DNA of 57,728 nucleotides from positions 1 through 57,728 of the forward strand of contig URCA01000022.1 of NCBI GenBank assembly GCA_900546265.1. The letters are read 5' to 3'. Positions 31,532 through 41,348 of the stretch are shown here, in pieces. Each line of letters begins with the position of its first letter. Position 1 is the stretch's first letter. The stretch comes from an uncultured Oscillospiraceae bacterium (GTDB taxonomy: Bacteria > Bacillota > Clostridia > Oscillospirales > Acutalibacteraceae). A program made the translations under genes and the position numbers. Below the pieces are notes generated by a model. The model ran no database searches. It was not told the DNA's origin and was given only the letters and a program-made list of their open reading frames with translations.

Positions 31532-33859
31532 ATGGCAGGAACCGGCAACCCCCCACCCCGTAAAACCACTAAGGCGCCCACCCGGCAGATGTGGCGCCGC
31601 TCCATCATCACCTTGGTGATTATCATCGGCTTCTGTTTCACCGCCGTGGTGGGCAAAATGGGGGTGCTGATGATCGCGGAAGGGGAGGACTGGCAGCAGC
31701 GGGCGGTGTCCCAGCGGATGAGCGACAGCATCACCACACCCAGCCGCGGCACTATTTACGACGCCAACATGAACATCCTCGCCGCTTCCTCCGAGGTGTG
31801 GAAGATCATCCTGTCCCCCAAGGACATGAAGAGCGTGAAGGTGAAAAAAACGCCCACGGAATACTACACCTTCGAGGAGCTGCGCGGCGTGGTGGCCGAC
31901 GGCGTGTCGGAAATCCTGGGGATCGACCGGGATAAGCTGTACGAACAGACCGGGAAAACCGATTCCCAGTATGAGGTGGTGCAGTCCCGGGTAGAATATA
32001 AGCCGAAGGAAGCTTTATCCAAATGGGTGGAGGAGCACGGCATCGGCGGCTTCGCTTATCTCAAGGATTACAAACGGTATTATCCGCTGGGGCACACCCT
32101 GTCCAACGTCCTGGGCTTTGTGGGGACCGACAACGCCGGCCTGGAGGGCCTGGAGGCCCAGTATGATTCGGTGCTCACCGGTAAGGCGGGCCGGATCATT
32201 ACCGCCCGCAACGGCTGGGGCGACGAGATGCCCACCACCCTGGAATACAAAAAAGAAGTGGACGCCGAGGACGGTAAAAGCCTGGTGCTGACCATTGACC
32301 AGTATATCCAGACCTACGCGGAAAAGTATCTGGAGGAAGCCGTCGCAAACGCCTCCGCCACCAACCGGGGGGCGGTGATTATCCAGGACGTCAACACCGG
32401 TGCCATCCTGGCCATGGCCACAAAAGGGGACTACGACCCCAACCAGCCCTTTACGGTCAGCGATCCCACTGTGGCGGCCCAAATCGCCGCGCTGGCCGGG
32501 GATGAGCAGTCCAGGGCTCTGACCCTGGCCCGGCAAAAGCAGTGGCAGAATAAGCCCATTGTGGATTTCTACGAACCAGGCTCGGTGTTCAAGACCTTCA
32601 CCTCCTGCATGGCTTTTGAGGAGGGGATTTCCACCGAAACCGACACCTTTACCTGCACGGGCAGCATTTCGGTTGTCGGCTATGGTCAACGGATTTCCTG
32701 CCATCAGCACGGCGGGCACGGCACCATCGATTTCCCCCACGCCATTTATGGCAGCTGCAACCCCTATTTCGTCGACGTCGGCCTCAAGATCGGCGGGCAC
32801 AATTTCTTTAAATACTTCACCGGCTTCGGTTTCACCCAGAAGACCGGCATCGACATGATGGGCGAGCAGACCCCCAGCACCATGCTGTATCACAGCGAGG
32901 AAAAGCTGTCCAATCCCTTGTCCCAGTCGTATCTGGCGACCTCCTCCTTCGGCCAGACCTTCAAGGTATCGCCCATCCAGATGATCACCGCCATGTCGGC
33001 GGTGGCCAACGGCGGCAAGCTGATGCAGCCCTATGTGGTGCAAAAGATCCTGGACGGCGACGGCAACGTGGTGGAGAACATCACCCCCACCGTCAAGCGC
33101 CAGGTCATCAGCGAGGAAACGGCCAAACGGGTGGCCGCCATGCTGGACACGGCGGTGAACACCGGATCGAAAAACGCCTACGTGGCGGGCTACCGGGTGG
33201 CGGGCAAAACCGGCACCTCGGAAAAGCGGGATATTAAGGTCGAGGCCGGGCAGCAGCAGGAGGTCATCGGTTCCTTCGCCGGCTTCGCGCCGGCGGACGA
33301 TCCGCAAATCGCCATTCTGCTGATGGTCGATCAGCCCCAGGGCTCCATGATCAGCCGCTACGGCAGCACGGTCGCCGCCCCCTACGCGCAGAAGATTCTC
33401 GCCGAGGTGATGCCCTATATGAGCATCGAGCCCAAGTATACCGAAAAAGAAGTGGCCGCCATGAACCGGACCACGCCCGGGGTGGAAAACACCGACGTGA
33501 CCGCGGCCAGGGCCAAGCTGACCACCGCCGGCCTGAACAGCGAGGTGCTCGGCAGCGGCACGACGGTCGTCAAGCAGGTGCCGGAGAAGGGCAAGCCCAT
33601 CCCCAAGGAGGGCAAGGTGTATCTCTACACCGACGACAGCGTTACCGGCCAGACCACCAAGGTGCCGGATTTCACCGGTAAGAGCGTGACTCAGGCCAAG
33701 CAGGCGGCGGCCCAGGCCCGTTTGAATATCCAGCTGACCGGCGGCGGTCTGGATTCCAGCGAGGCCAAGGCCTCGGGACAGAGCGTGGAGGCGGGCGCCA
33801 CCGTGCCGCCGGGCACGGTGGTCAACGTCACCTTTATCGTACAAAATGATATCCGATAG
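31532..33859 (+). CDS. spoVD: Second SpoVD/PbpB-type PASTA transpeptidase
   Basis: 775 residues from MAGTGNPPPRKTTKAPTRQM. Architecture equals the preceding gene: signal anchor (about 25-50), dimerisation domain, SVFK (351-354), SCN (408-410), KTG (559-561) and two C-terminal PASTA domains. Long stretches match the first copy, for example MSAVANGGKLMQPYVVQKI. In Bacillus the tandem pair is pbpB (division) and spoVD (spore cortex), so the second copy may serve sporulation, but no sporulation promoter was identified. AAAGGAAAAGG lies just before the start. The gap to the first PBP gene is 53 bases. Confidence 0.9.
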   Translation: MAGTGNPPPRKTTKAPTRQMWRRSIITLVIIIGFCFTAVVGKMGVLMIAEGEDWQQRAVSQRMSDSITTPSRGTIYDANMNILAASSEVWKIILSPKDMKSVKVKKTPTEYYTFEELRGVVADGVSEILGIDRDKLYEQTGKTDSQYEVVQSRVEYKPKEALSKWVEEHGIGGFAYLKDYKRYYPLGHTLSNVLGFVGTDNAGLEGLEAQYDSVLTGKAGRIITARNGWGDEMPTTLEYKKEVDAEDGKSLVLTIDQYIQTYAEKYLEEAVANASATNRGAVIIQDVNTGAILAMATKGDYDPNQPFTVSDPTVAAQIAALAGDEQSRALTLARQKQWQNKPIVDFYEPGSVFKTFTSCMAFEEGISTETDTFTCTGSISVVGYGQRISCHQHGGHGTIDFPHAIYGSCNPYFVDVGLKIGGHNFFKYFTGFGFTQKTGIDMMGEQTPSTMLYHSEEKLSNPLSQSYLATSSFGQTFKVSPIQMITAMSAVANGGKLMQPYVVQKILDGDGNVVENITPTVKRQVISEETAKRVAAMLDTAVNTGSKNAYVAGYRVAGKTGTSEKRDIKVEAGQQQEVIGSFAGFAPADDPQIAILLMVDQPQGSMISRYGSTVAAPYAQKILAEVMPYMSIEPKYTEKEVAAMNRTTPGVENTDVTAARAKLTTAGLNSEVLGSGTTVVKQVPEKGKPIPKEGKVYLYTDDSVTGQTTKVPDFTGKSVTQAKQAAAQARLNIQLTGGGLDSSEAKASGQSVEAGATVPPGTVVNVTFIVQNDIR

Positions 33860-33940
33860 AGCCGGCGTCCCATTGAAGCGGGACACGCTCGCTCTGAGTC
33901 TATTTGTGCCTTGCGCACGGCGAAAGGAATGTGATTTCCC

Positions 33941-35377
33941 ATGAAGCTTTCACAATTGCTGGACGGCACCGGCGTTGCCTGCCCGCCTGAATTGGACGGG
34001 GAGATCGCGGGCATCACCTGCGATTCCCGCCGGGTGGAGCCGGGCTGGGCCTTCGTGTGCATCCAGGGGACCGCGCAGGACGGCCACGCCTACGCTGAAA
34101 AGGCCGCGCAGGCCGGGGCGGCGGTCGTTGTCGCGCAGCGGGATGTGGGGCTTCCCTGCCAGCTTCTGGCTGCCTCTACCCGCCGGACCTGGGCGCTTAT
34201 GTGCGCCAACTGGTTCGGCCGGCCGGCGGAAAAGCTGCATATGGTGGGGGTCACCGGCACCAACGGGAAAACCACCACCACCTGCATGCTCAAGTCGGTG
34301 CTGGAGGCCTGCGGCCACAAGGTCGGGCTTATCGGTACCATCCAGAATATGATCGGCACCCGGGTGCTGCCGGCGGGACACACCACCCCGGATCCGTATG
34401 ACCTGCAGAGTATGCTCGCGCTCATGGCGGCGGAGGGCTGCGCCTACTGCGTCATGGAGGTGTCCTCTCACGCGCTGGATCAGGACAGGGTGGAGGGCTG
34501 CGCCTTCGACGCGGCGGTTTTCACCAACCTGACCCAGGATCATCTCGACTACCACAAGACCATGGAAAATTACCTGGCCGCCAAAAAGCGCCTCTTTTCT
34601 CTGTGCCGCCACGCTATCATCAACGTTGACGATCCGTGGGCCGACAAGCTGACCGAGGGCCTGACCTGCCCCATCGATACCTATTCAGCCAAGAGCGACG
34701 CGGCGGATTACACGGCCCGGGAGATTCAGCAGCGGCCTGAGGGCGTGGAATTTCAGCTGGTTGGCACCGGGGTCATCGGCCGGGTGAGGCTGCGCATTCC
34801 CGGCCTGTTCTCCGTGTACAACGCGCTGGCGGCCGCCGCCTGCGCGCTGCGGCTGGGGATCCCCTTCGACAAGGTGGTGGAAGCGCTCTGCGCCGTGCAG
34901 GGGGTGAAGGGCCGGGCGGAAATCGTCCCCACCGGCCGGGATTTCACTGTGGTCATCGACTACGCCCATACCCCCGACGGGCTGGAAAACATCTGCAAAA
35001 CCATGAAAGCCTGCACCACGGGGCGGCTGTTAACGGTCTTCGGCTGCGGCGGTGATCGGGATAAGGGAAAGCGGCCTTTGATGGGCGCCACCGCCGCCAA
35101 ATATTCCGATTTTTTGGTGGTGACCTCCGACAACCCCCGTACCGAGGAGCCGGACGCCATCATCCGGGATATTCTCGCCGGCCTGCGGGATACTGGTACC
35201 CCCTATGAGGTGGTGGAGAACCGGACCCAGGCCATCCGTTTCGCCATGAAAAACGCCCGGCCGGGCGACATCGTCCTGCTGGCCGGCAAGGGGCACGAGA
35301 CCTACCAGATTCTGGCCGACGGCGTGATTCATCTGGATGAAAGGGAAGTCGTGGCCGAGGCCCTGAAGGAAGAATAG
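33941..35377 (+). CDS. murE: UDP-MurNAc-L-Ala-D-Glu:meso-diaminopimelate ligase
   Basis: 478 residues. This cytoplasmic ATP ligase adds the third stem-peptide residue. P-loop GVTGTNGKTTT (about 102-112), the carbamoylated-Lys region, VIDYAHTPDGLENI and the amino-acid selectivity motif DNPRTEEP are all present. DNPR is the signature for meso-diaminopimelate rather than lysine, which predicts a DAP-type wall. murF normally follows but is not here; mraY starts 72 bases later. Confidence 0.97.
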   Translation: MKLSQLLDGTGVACPPELDGEIAGITCDSRRVEPGWAFVCIQGTAQDGHAYAEKAAQAGAAVVVAQRDVGLPCQLLAASTRRTWALMCANWFGRPAEKLHMVGVTGTNGKTTTTCMLKSVLEACGHKVGLIGTIQNMIGTRVLPAGHTTPDPYDLQSMLALMAAEGCAYCVMEVSSHALDQDRVEGCAFDAAVFTNLTQDHLDYHKTMENYLAAKKRLFSLCRHAIINVDDPWADKLTEGLTCPIDTYSAKSDAADYTAREIQQRPEGVEFQLVGTGVIGRVRLRIPGLFSVYNALAAAACALRLGIPFDKVVEALCAVQGVKGRAEIVPTGRDFTVVIDYAHTPDGLENICKTMKACTTGRLLTVFGCGGDRDKGKRPLMGATAAKYSDFLVVTSDNPRTEEPDAIIRDILAGLRDTGTPYEVVENRTQAIRFAMKNARPGDIVLLAGKGHETYQILADGVIHLDEREVVAEALKEE

Positions 35378-35449
35378 CCATCGATACAGGATGCAATGGT
35401 TCAGATACAGCGGTGCCGGATGGCGCCGCAGGAGAGGAATGGGCGGACA

Positions 35450-36466
35450 ATGGATGCGACAACATTGACGGTAACGGCCGGGGCGGCGCTGGCCGGCTTT
35501 CTGATAGCGGCTCTGCTGGGGAAGGTTCTCATTCCGGTGCTGCACCGGCTGAAGTTCGGGCAGACCATCCGGGAAGAGGGCCCGGCCTGGCACCGCGCCA
35601 AGCAGGGAACCCCCACCATGGGCGGGGTGCTGTTTATCATCGGCTCCCTCGCGGCAGCCCTGCTGGCAATAATCGCCGGGCAGTTCCTGCTGCCGGTGAA
35701 GGTGTTCAGCGGCACTTCCCTGACCCTGACCAAGCTGTTCGGCGGGATGCTGCTGGCTTTGTGCTGCGGGGCCATCGGGTTTGTGGACGATTACATCAAG
35801 GTGGTCAAGAAGCGGAATCTGGGGCTGACCGCCTCCCAAAAACTGTTCGCCCAGCTGCTGGTTGCCGCGGGTTATGCCATTTCCCTGTACATGGCCGGAG
35901 GCTCCCGCTTCTATATCCCGTTCTTCGGGCTGGTGGACTGGGGGATCTGGTTTGTTCCCTTCTGCATGTTTGTGGTGGTGGCCATGACCAACGCCACCAA
36001 TCTGACCGACGGCATTGACGGCCTGTGCGGAACCGTCAGCTTTGTGGCCACCCTGTTTTTCCTGGTGCTGGCGGGTATGCTGGAATACGTCGGCCAGGGG
36101 CTGCTGGCCGCCGCCTTCGCCGGAAGCCTGGCAGGCTTTCTCGTCTGGAACCTCCACCCCGCCAAGGTGTTTATGGGAGACACCGGCTCGCTGTTTATCG
36201 GCGGGCTGCTGTGCGCCCTGGCGTTCGGCATCAACCAGCCGTTCCTGCTGGTGCCGGTGGGTGTGGTGTACATCGCGGAAAACCTGTCAGTGTTGCTGCA
36301 GGTGGGCTATTTCAAGCTGACCCACGGCAAACGGCTGTTTAAAATGGCGCCGCTGCATCACCATTTTGAGATGTGCGGGTGGAGCGAGGCCAAAATTGTG
36401 ACGGTGTTTTCCCTGGTCACCCTGCTGGGCTGCATCGGGGCCGCGCTGCTCGTTATCTACGCCTGA
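35450..36466 (+). CDS. mraY: Phospho-MurNAc-pentapeptide translocase
   Basis: 338 residues with about ten transmembrane helices. It transfers phospho-MurNAc-pentapeptide to undecaprenyl phosphate to form lipid I. The active-site signatures FVDDYIK, NATNLTDGIDGL, FMGDTGSLFIGG and PLHHHFEMCGW are intact. The ATG at 35450 is chosen because GGAGAGGAA lies about ten bases upstream; earlier in-frame ATGs lack this. Confidence 0.97.
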   Translation: MDATTLTVTAGAALAGFLIAALLGKVLIPVLHRLKFGQTIREEGPAWHRAKQGTPTMGGVLFIIGSLAAALLAIIAGQFLLPVKVFSGTSLTLTKLFGGMLLALCCGAIGFVDDYIKVVKKRNLGLTASQKLFAQLLVAAGYAISLYMAGGSRFYIPFFGLVDWGIWFVPFCMFVVVAMTNATNLTDGIDGLCGTVSFVATLFFLVLAGMLEYVGQGLLAAAFAGSLAGFLVWNLHPAKVFMGDTGSLFIGGLLCALAFGINQPFLLVPVGVVYIAENLSVLLQVGYFKLTHGKRLFKMAPLHHHFEMCGWSEAKIVTVFSLVTLLGCIGAALLVIYA

Positions 36467-36500
36467 CGGGCGTTTCCAAAGGTTTCCTTCGTTCTACCGG

Positions 36501-36530
36501 TTGCATAATTCCTGGAAAATCCCGTATAAT
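36501..36530 (+). promoter_or_regulatory. Internal dcw promoter before ftsW
   Basis: TTGCAT (36501-36506) and TATAAT (36525-36530) are 18 bp apart, 35 bases after the mraY stop. It could give ftsW-murG-murA extra transcription independent of MraZ. Confidence 0.7.
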
Positions 36531-36564
36531 GGATCACAGAACAACGCCTGAAAGGAGGGTGGGT

Positions 36565-37722
36565 ATGGCAAACGCACAAGCCGCCGCCATGAAAAAGAAA
36601 CGCAAGCTCTTTTCCATTGCCAATGGATTTGACATGCCTTTCTTAATCATTCTCATGCTGATCTTGGTCATCGGCCTGGTGTGCATGTATTCGGCCAGCT
36701 ATGCCTACGCCTTCTACTGGTACGACGGCGACAGCTATTACTTTATCAAGCGCCAGCTGGCCTTCGCTGTTCTGGGCGTGGTAGCCATGCTGATGATCTC
36801 CACCATCGACTACCATGTGCTGCATAAATTTTCATGGGTGCTGTGGATCGTCTCCCTGGCGCTGCTGGTGGTGGCGTACATCATGCCCTCCTCCACCGGC
36901 ATCCACCGGTGGATCCGCATCCCCGGCATCGGCCAGTTTCAGCCCTCGGAGGTGGCTAAGTTCGCCCTCATCGTGCTGTACGCCCATCTGGTGTCCCTTA
37001 ATCATAAAAAGATGAAAACCTTTACCAAGGGCTATCTGCCCTTTATGGCCATCTTAGGCATCACCTGCGGTCTGGTGTTTATCGAGCCCCACCTGTCCGG
37101 CACCATGCTGTTGCTGGGCATCGGGCTGATTCTCATGTACGTGGGCGGGACGCGGCTGGTCTATCTGCTGGGCACCATCGGCATCGGCGGCGCGGCTGCC
37201 GGGTATATGATTTTCGGCATGGGCTATGAAAAGGACCGTATCGACGTGTGGCTGAAACCCCTGGAGATGTTCACTAAGGACAAGGACATGGCGTGGCAGA
37301 CGGTGCAGTCCTTGTACGCCATCGGCTCCGGCGGCCTGATGGGCCAGGGCCTGGGCAATTCCCGGCAGAAGCATCTCTTTCTGCCCGAGCCGCAGAACGA
37401 CTTTATCTTTTCCATCGTGTGCGAAGAACTGGGCTTCATCGGCGCGGTGCTGATCATCATCCTGTTCGGCCTGCTGGTCTGGCGGGGCTTCGTCATCGGC
37501 ATGAAGGCGCCCGACAAATTCGGCTCCATGCTGGCCATCGGCCTGACCGGCCAGATCGGCCTGCAGGTGGCCTTCAATGTGGCGGTGGTCACCAATACCA
37601 TCCCCAACACCGGCATCAGCCTGCCCTTCTTCAGCTACGGCGGCACCTCCTTGGTCATGCTGCTGGCGCAGATGGGCGTAGTGCTGTCGGTATCCCGCAG
37701 TATACAGGCGGAAAAGGCCTAG
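36565..37722 (+). CDS. ftsW: Lipid II glycosyltransferase FtsW (SEDS family)
   Basis: 385 residues from MANAQAAAMKKKRK (GGAGG six bases before the ATG), with about ten transmembrane helices. SEDS signatures are present: IPGIGQFQPSEVAKFALI, the long extracellular loop (YEKDRIDVWLKP, MAWQTVQSLYAIGSGGLMGQGLG), LPEPQNDFIFSIVCEELG and PFFSYGGTSLVM. It polymerises septal glycan with its partner PBP. murD, which usually precedes ftsW, is absent. Confidence 0.95.
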   Translation: MANAQAAAMKKKRKLFSIANGFDMPFLIILMLILVIGLVCMYSASYAYAFYWYDGDSYYFIKRQLAFAVLGVVAMLMISTIDYHVLHKFSWVLWIVSLALLVVAYIMPSSTGIHRWIRIPGIGQFQPSEVAKFALIVLYAHLVSLNHKKMKTFTKGYLPFMAILGITCGLVFIEPHLSGTMLLLGIGLILMYVGGTRLVYLLGTIGIGGAAAGYMIFGMGYEKDRIDVWLKPLEMFTKDKDMAWQTVQSLYAIGSGGLMGQGLGNSRQKHLFLPEPQNDFIFSIVCEELGFIGAVLIIILFGLLVWRGFVIGMKAPDKFGSMLAIGLTGQIGLQVAFNVAVVTNTIPNTGISLPFFSYGGTSLVMLLAQMGVVLSVSRSIQAEKA

Positions 37723-37740
37723 GCCTTTTCCATATAAAAG

Positions 37741-37762
37741 AGCCGGGCCTTTCGGCCCGGCT
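37741..37762. terminator. Hairpin between ftsW and murG
   Basis: AGCCGGGCC (37741-37749) and GGCCCGGCT (37754-37762) pair perfectly around TTTC. A T-run follows only on the minus strand, so on the coding strand it may slow polymerase or shape mRNA decay rather than terminate. Confidence 0.5.
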
Positions 37763-37821
37763 GTCGCGATAAGAGCGTGAAATTTCGGGCTTCCTCCCGC
37801 AGCAGAAGAAAGGGTGGTTTT

Positions 37822-38937
37822 GTGCGTGTTTTGATGACGGGCGGCGGTACGGCGGGGCATATCAACCCGGCTCTGGCCATCGCTGCCAAGATAAAGGCCG
37901 AGCAGCCGGATGCGGATATCCTTTTTGTGGGGGCCGCCGGCCGGATGGAAACCACGCTGGTTCCCGCCGCTGGGTATCCGATTCAAACGGTGGATGTCCG
38001 AGGGTTCCAGCGGCGGCTTTCAGTGAAGAACATAGGGCGCAACCTGTCCGCCGCCGTCCACGCGGTCACAGCCGGCACCGCCTCCGCGAAAATCCTCAGG
38101 GATTTCCGGCCGGATATCGCCATCGGCACCGGCGGCTATGTCTGCGGGCCGATCCTGCGCAAAGCGGCCAAAATGGGGATCCCGGTGGTGGTGCATGAAT
38201 CCAACGCCTTCCCCGGCGTGACGGTCAAGATGCTGGCAAAATACGCCACCGTCCTCATCGCCGACGAGGCGGCGCGGAAATACCTCCCCCCCGACGCCAA
38301 GGTGGTGGTCACCGGCAATCCCCTGCGGGCCGATTTTTTCAGCGTCGATAAGGCGCAGGCCCGGCGGGAGCTGGGGCTGGACGATCGCCCCCTCATTCTG
38401 TCCTTCGGCGGCAGCCTGGGGGCGGAGCGGATCAACAGCACCATGGTGGACGTGCTGCGGCGCAGCCACGAGAAGGGCCTGTACCAACACATCCACGGCA
38501 CCGGTAAAAGCGGCTGGGAGAGCGTGTGTGCCAAGCTGCGGGAAGCCGGCGTTCCTCTGAAAGGGGACGGCATCTGGGTGCGGGAATACATCGACGACAT
38601 GCCCCGCTGCATGGCGGCGGCGGACTTGGTGATCTCCCGCTGCGGGGCCATGACCCTCAGCGAGCTGCCTGCGGCGGGCAAGGCTTCCATTCTCATCCCC
38701 TCGCCCAATGTGGCGGAAAATCATCAGTATCACAACGCCATGGCCCTGGTAAACCGGGGGGCCGCGGTCTGCATCGAGGAAAAGGATCTCACCCCCGACG
38801 CGCTGTGGGATTCCATGGAGGCCGTCGCCGGGCATCCGGATGTGCTGCGTTCCATGGCGGAGCATGCCCGAAGGGCCGCTATTCTCGATGCATCCGACCG
38901 TATCTACGCCGTTATCCAGGATGTGCTGAGCCGCTGA
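37822..38937 (+). CDS. murG: Lipid II synthase MurG (UDP-GlcNAc transferase)
   Basis: 371 residues from the GTG at 37822, which has AAAGGGTGG just upstream and places MRVLMTGGGTAGHINPAL at the N-terminus as in the family; the open frame reaches 45 bases further up. GT-B fold motifs GGTAGHINPA, GTGGYVCGPI, HESNAFPG and the C-terminal SRCGAMTLSELPAAGKASILIP with NHQYHNA are present. It adds GlcNAc to lipid I at the inner membrane face. murB/murC are not found downstream. Confidence 0.95.
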   Translation: MRVLMTGGGTAGHINPALAIAAKIKAEQPDADILFVGAAGRMETTLVPAAGYPIQTVDVRGFQRRLSVKNIGRNLSAAVHAVTAGTASAKILRDFRPDIAIGTGGYVCGPILRKAAKMGIPVVVHESNAFPGVTVKMLAKYATVLIADEAARKYLPPDAKVVVTGNPLRADFFSVDKAQARRELGLDDRPLILSFGGSLGAERINSTMVDVLRRSHEKGLYQHIHGTGKSGWESVCAKLREAGVPLKGDGIWVREYIDDMPRCMAAADLVISRCGAMTLSELPAAGKASILIPSPNVAENHQYHNAMALVNRGAAVCIEEKDLTPDALWDSMEAVAGHPDVLRSMAEHARRAAILDASDRIYAVIQDVLSR

Positions 38938-39142
38938 GCCGGCCCAGATGAAATCCCCGTTTTTCCCGGCTTTTTCCCTTTCCCGGCGGAAAAAAGCGCC
39001 ATCGCGCACCGATTTTCTCTGTTTGCATAGAATGGCTTGTGGCGTATAGCCTTACGCCTTACCAAAAACAGAGAGGGTGCGGGAATTGGCGCTTTCCGGT
39101 TTTGCGGCCGCCAAGGTACCGCCACCCGCGAAAGGGTGATGG

Positions 39143-40402
39143 ATGGACATGGCGAAATTGATCGTGGAAGGACTACATAAATTAAACGGGGCCGTCGGGA
39201 TACACGGCGCGAAAAACAGCGCGCTGCCGGTGCTGGCGGCCACCCTGCTGGCAAACAGCGTCAGCGAAATCGGCAATTGCCCGCGCTTGTCCGATGTGGA
39301 TGCGTCGGTGGCCATTCTGCGGTGTCTGGGCTGTCAGGTGGATGTCCGGGATCATGTGGTTACGGTGGATCCGGCGGGGATGTGCCGGTGTGAAATCCCC
39401 GATCATCTGATGCGGGAAATGCGCTCCTCCATCGTCTTTTTAGGGGCGATTATCGCCAAATGCGGGGAGGCGCGCATGTCCTTCCCCGGCGGGTGTGAGC
39501 TGGGCCCCCGGCCCATCGACCTGCACCTGGACGCCCTGGAAAAGCTGGGCGTCGCCATCGAGGAGGAGCGGGGGCATCTGCGCTGCCGCGCCAAGGGGCG
39601 GCTGAAGGGGACGGAAATTTCCCTGGCCCTGCCCAGCGTGGGGGCAACCGAGAACGTGCTGCTTGCGGCAGCCACCGCCGATGGAACCACCGTGCTGCAT
39701 AATGCGGCCCGGGAGCCGGAGATCGAGGATTTGTGCGGGTATCTCAACGCCTGTGGGGCGCGTATTGCCGTCGAAAAGGACGGGGTAATCACCATCGAGG
39801 GGGTGGAAGCGCTGCACGGCTGCCGGCACGAGGTGATCCCCGACCGCATCGAAACGGCCACCTATATGGCCGCGGCTGCGGTCACCGGCGGCACCCTGCT
39901 GCTGAGGAACGCCAGGCCGGAGCATGTGAATACTGTCTTTCCCGCTTTCGAGGAGGCAGGCTGCCAGGTGTCGGTCTGGAAGGATGAAATTCTTATCAGC
40001 GCCCCGTCCCGCCTGCGGCGGGTGAAGACGATCCGCACCATGCCCTACCCGGGCTTTCCCACCGATGCGCAGGCGCCGCTGATGGCCATGGCCTGCCTGG
40101 CCGACGGCACCAGTGTGTTCATCGAGACCATTTTTGAAAACCGGTATAAACACGCCGGGGAGCTGATGCGCCTGGGCGCGAAAATCAAGGTGGAGGGCCG
40201 GGTGGCCGTGGTGGAAGGGGTGCCGATGCTGTCCGGCGCGCCGGTGGAGTGCACCGATCTGCGGGGCGGCGCGGCCCTGGTGGTGGCGGCCCTCGCCGCC
40301 GAGGGCCACACCGAAATCACCTGCCTGACCCATTTGGACAGAGGCTACGAGGAGCTGGAGGACTGCCTGGCGCGGACCGGGGCGGTTATCCGGCGGGAAT
40401 AA
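39143..40402 (+). CDS. murA: UDP-GlcNAc 1-carboxyvinyltransferase
   Basis: 419 residues of the EPT fold, catalysing the first committed step of peptidoglycan synthesis (phosphoenolpyruvate transfer). GAKNSALPVLAATLL gives the substrate Lys/Asn, and the fosfomycin-target Cys118 lies in PGGCELGPRPIDLHL. The ATG at 39143 or 39149 follows GAAAGGGTGATGG. A 205-bp gap after murG holds a possible weak promoter (TTGCAT, then TATAGC at 16 bp) near 39023. Confidence 0.96.
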   Translation: MDMAKLIVEGLHKLNGAVGIHGAKNSALPVLAATLLANSVSEIGNCPRLSDVDASVAILRCLGCQVDVRDHVVTVDPAGMCRCEIPDHLMREMRSSIVFLGAIIAKCGEARMSFPGGCELGPRPIDLHLDALEKLGVAIEEERGHLRCRAKGRLKGTEISLALPSVGATENVLLAAATADGTTVLHNAAREPEIEDLCGYLNACGARIAVEKDGVITIEGVEALHGCRHEVIPDRIETATYMAAAAVTGGTLLLRNARPEHVNTVFPAFEEAGCQVSVWKDEILISAPSRLRRVKTIRTMPYPGFPTDAQAPLMAMACLADGTSVFIETIFENRYKHAGELMRLGAKIKVEGRVAVVEGVPMLSGAPVECTDLRGGAALVVAALAAEGHTEITCLTHLDRGYEELEDCLARTGAVIRRE

Positions 40403-40454
40403 TGATGGTGAATCGCTCGGTACCGGAGAGCGGGACGTGGAAAGGCGTGAATTC

Positions 40455-41348
40455 ATGGGTAAACAGCAGAAGACGACCGACCGGCAGATCCCTAAGAAAA
40501 AGAGGCGGAAGGCCAGCCGGTTCCATATGGCCTTGGCGCTGTTTATCGCCATCGTGGCGGTCAGCGGTGCGCTGGCGTTTATGCTGCTGATGCTTCCGGG
40601 AAGCGGCGAGGCATCGGCCGAAAAGCCGGCGGTGTTCGGCGTTCACGACATCCAGGTGGTGGGAAAAACCCGGTATTCCGCCGAGGAGATTATCGCCGCG
40701 AGCGGCATCCGGATTGGGCAGAGCCTCTTTTCGGTCAGCAAAGTCAAGGCTCACGATAATATTATGTCGCAGTTCCCTTATCTAGAACGGGTGGACGTGG
40801 GAAATTCCTCCTTCGACACGGTGGAAATCAAGGTGTGGGAGGTGGAGCCCATCGGGGCGATGTACGCAAACGGCAAATGGCTGGTGGTGGGCGGCAACAA
40901 CAAGGGCGTGGAAGCCCTGGAGATACAGGGCGACCGCCCGCCCCGGTACTTGTACTTCAAGGGGGCGGAACCCGACGAAAACTGTCGGGTGGGCGGCAAG
41001 GCCATGAAGGATCGGGATTTCGGCATCGTCACCGCCTTGATGGAAGCCGTCGAGGCCAATGGGCTGGAAAACATCGGCGTACTGGATGTGTCGGAAAAGA
41101 CCAACATCAAGCTGGATTGGAAGGGGCAGATCACCGTCCTGCTGGGAACCGAAAACAACCTGAAGGATAAGGTGGCGGCCCTGGCCAATATCCTGCCCGA
41201 AATCATCAAGAACAACGGCGACACCGCGGCGGGCCAGCTGGATATGCGATCGTATATGGAGGACAGCCGGGCCTTCTTTACCCCTTGGGACATCCTGAAT
41301 TCCACCACCACCCCCGCCGGCGCGGGAGGCACCACGACCGCCGGATAA
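40455..41348 (+). CDS. divIB: Division protein DivIB/FtsQ
   Basis: 297 residues from MGKQQKTTDRQIPKKKRRK, with GGAAAGG about nine bases upstream. A basic cytoplasmic tail, one transmembrane helix (about 30-53) and a POTRA domain (FGVHDIQVVGKTRYSAEEII ... PYLERVDV) followed by the FtsQ beta domain match DivIB. The C-terminus is Thr/Ala/Gly-rich and probably disordered. It forms the DivIB-DivIC-FtsL complex that activates the septal synthase. The next gene is ftsZ; ftsA is missing between them. Confidence 0.92.
   Translation: MGKQQKTTDRQIPKKKRRKASRFHMALALFIAIVAVSGALAFMLLMLPGSGEASAEKPAVFGVHDIQVVGKTRYSAEEIIAASGIRIGQSLFSVSKVKAHDNIMSQFPYLERVDVGNSSFDTVEIKVWEVEPIGAMYANGKWLVVGGNNKGVEALEIQGDRPPRYLYFKGAEPDENCRVGGKAMKDRDFGIVTALMEAVEANGLENIGVLDVSEKTNIKLDWKGQITVLLGTENNLKDKVAALANILPEIIKNNGDTAAGQLDMRSYMEDSRAFFTPWDILNSTTTPAGAGGTTTAG

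Noticed and set aside
36025..36342. Small frames overlapping mraY
   Set aside because: They lie wholly inside mraY in another frame and lack start signals.
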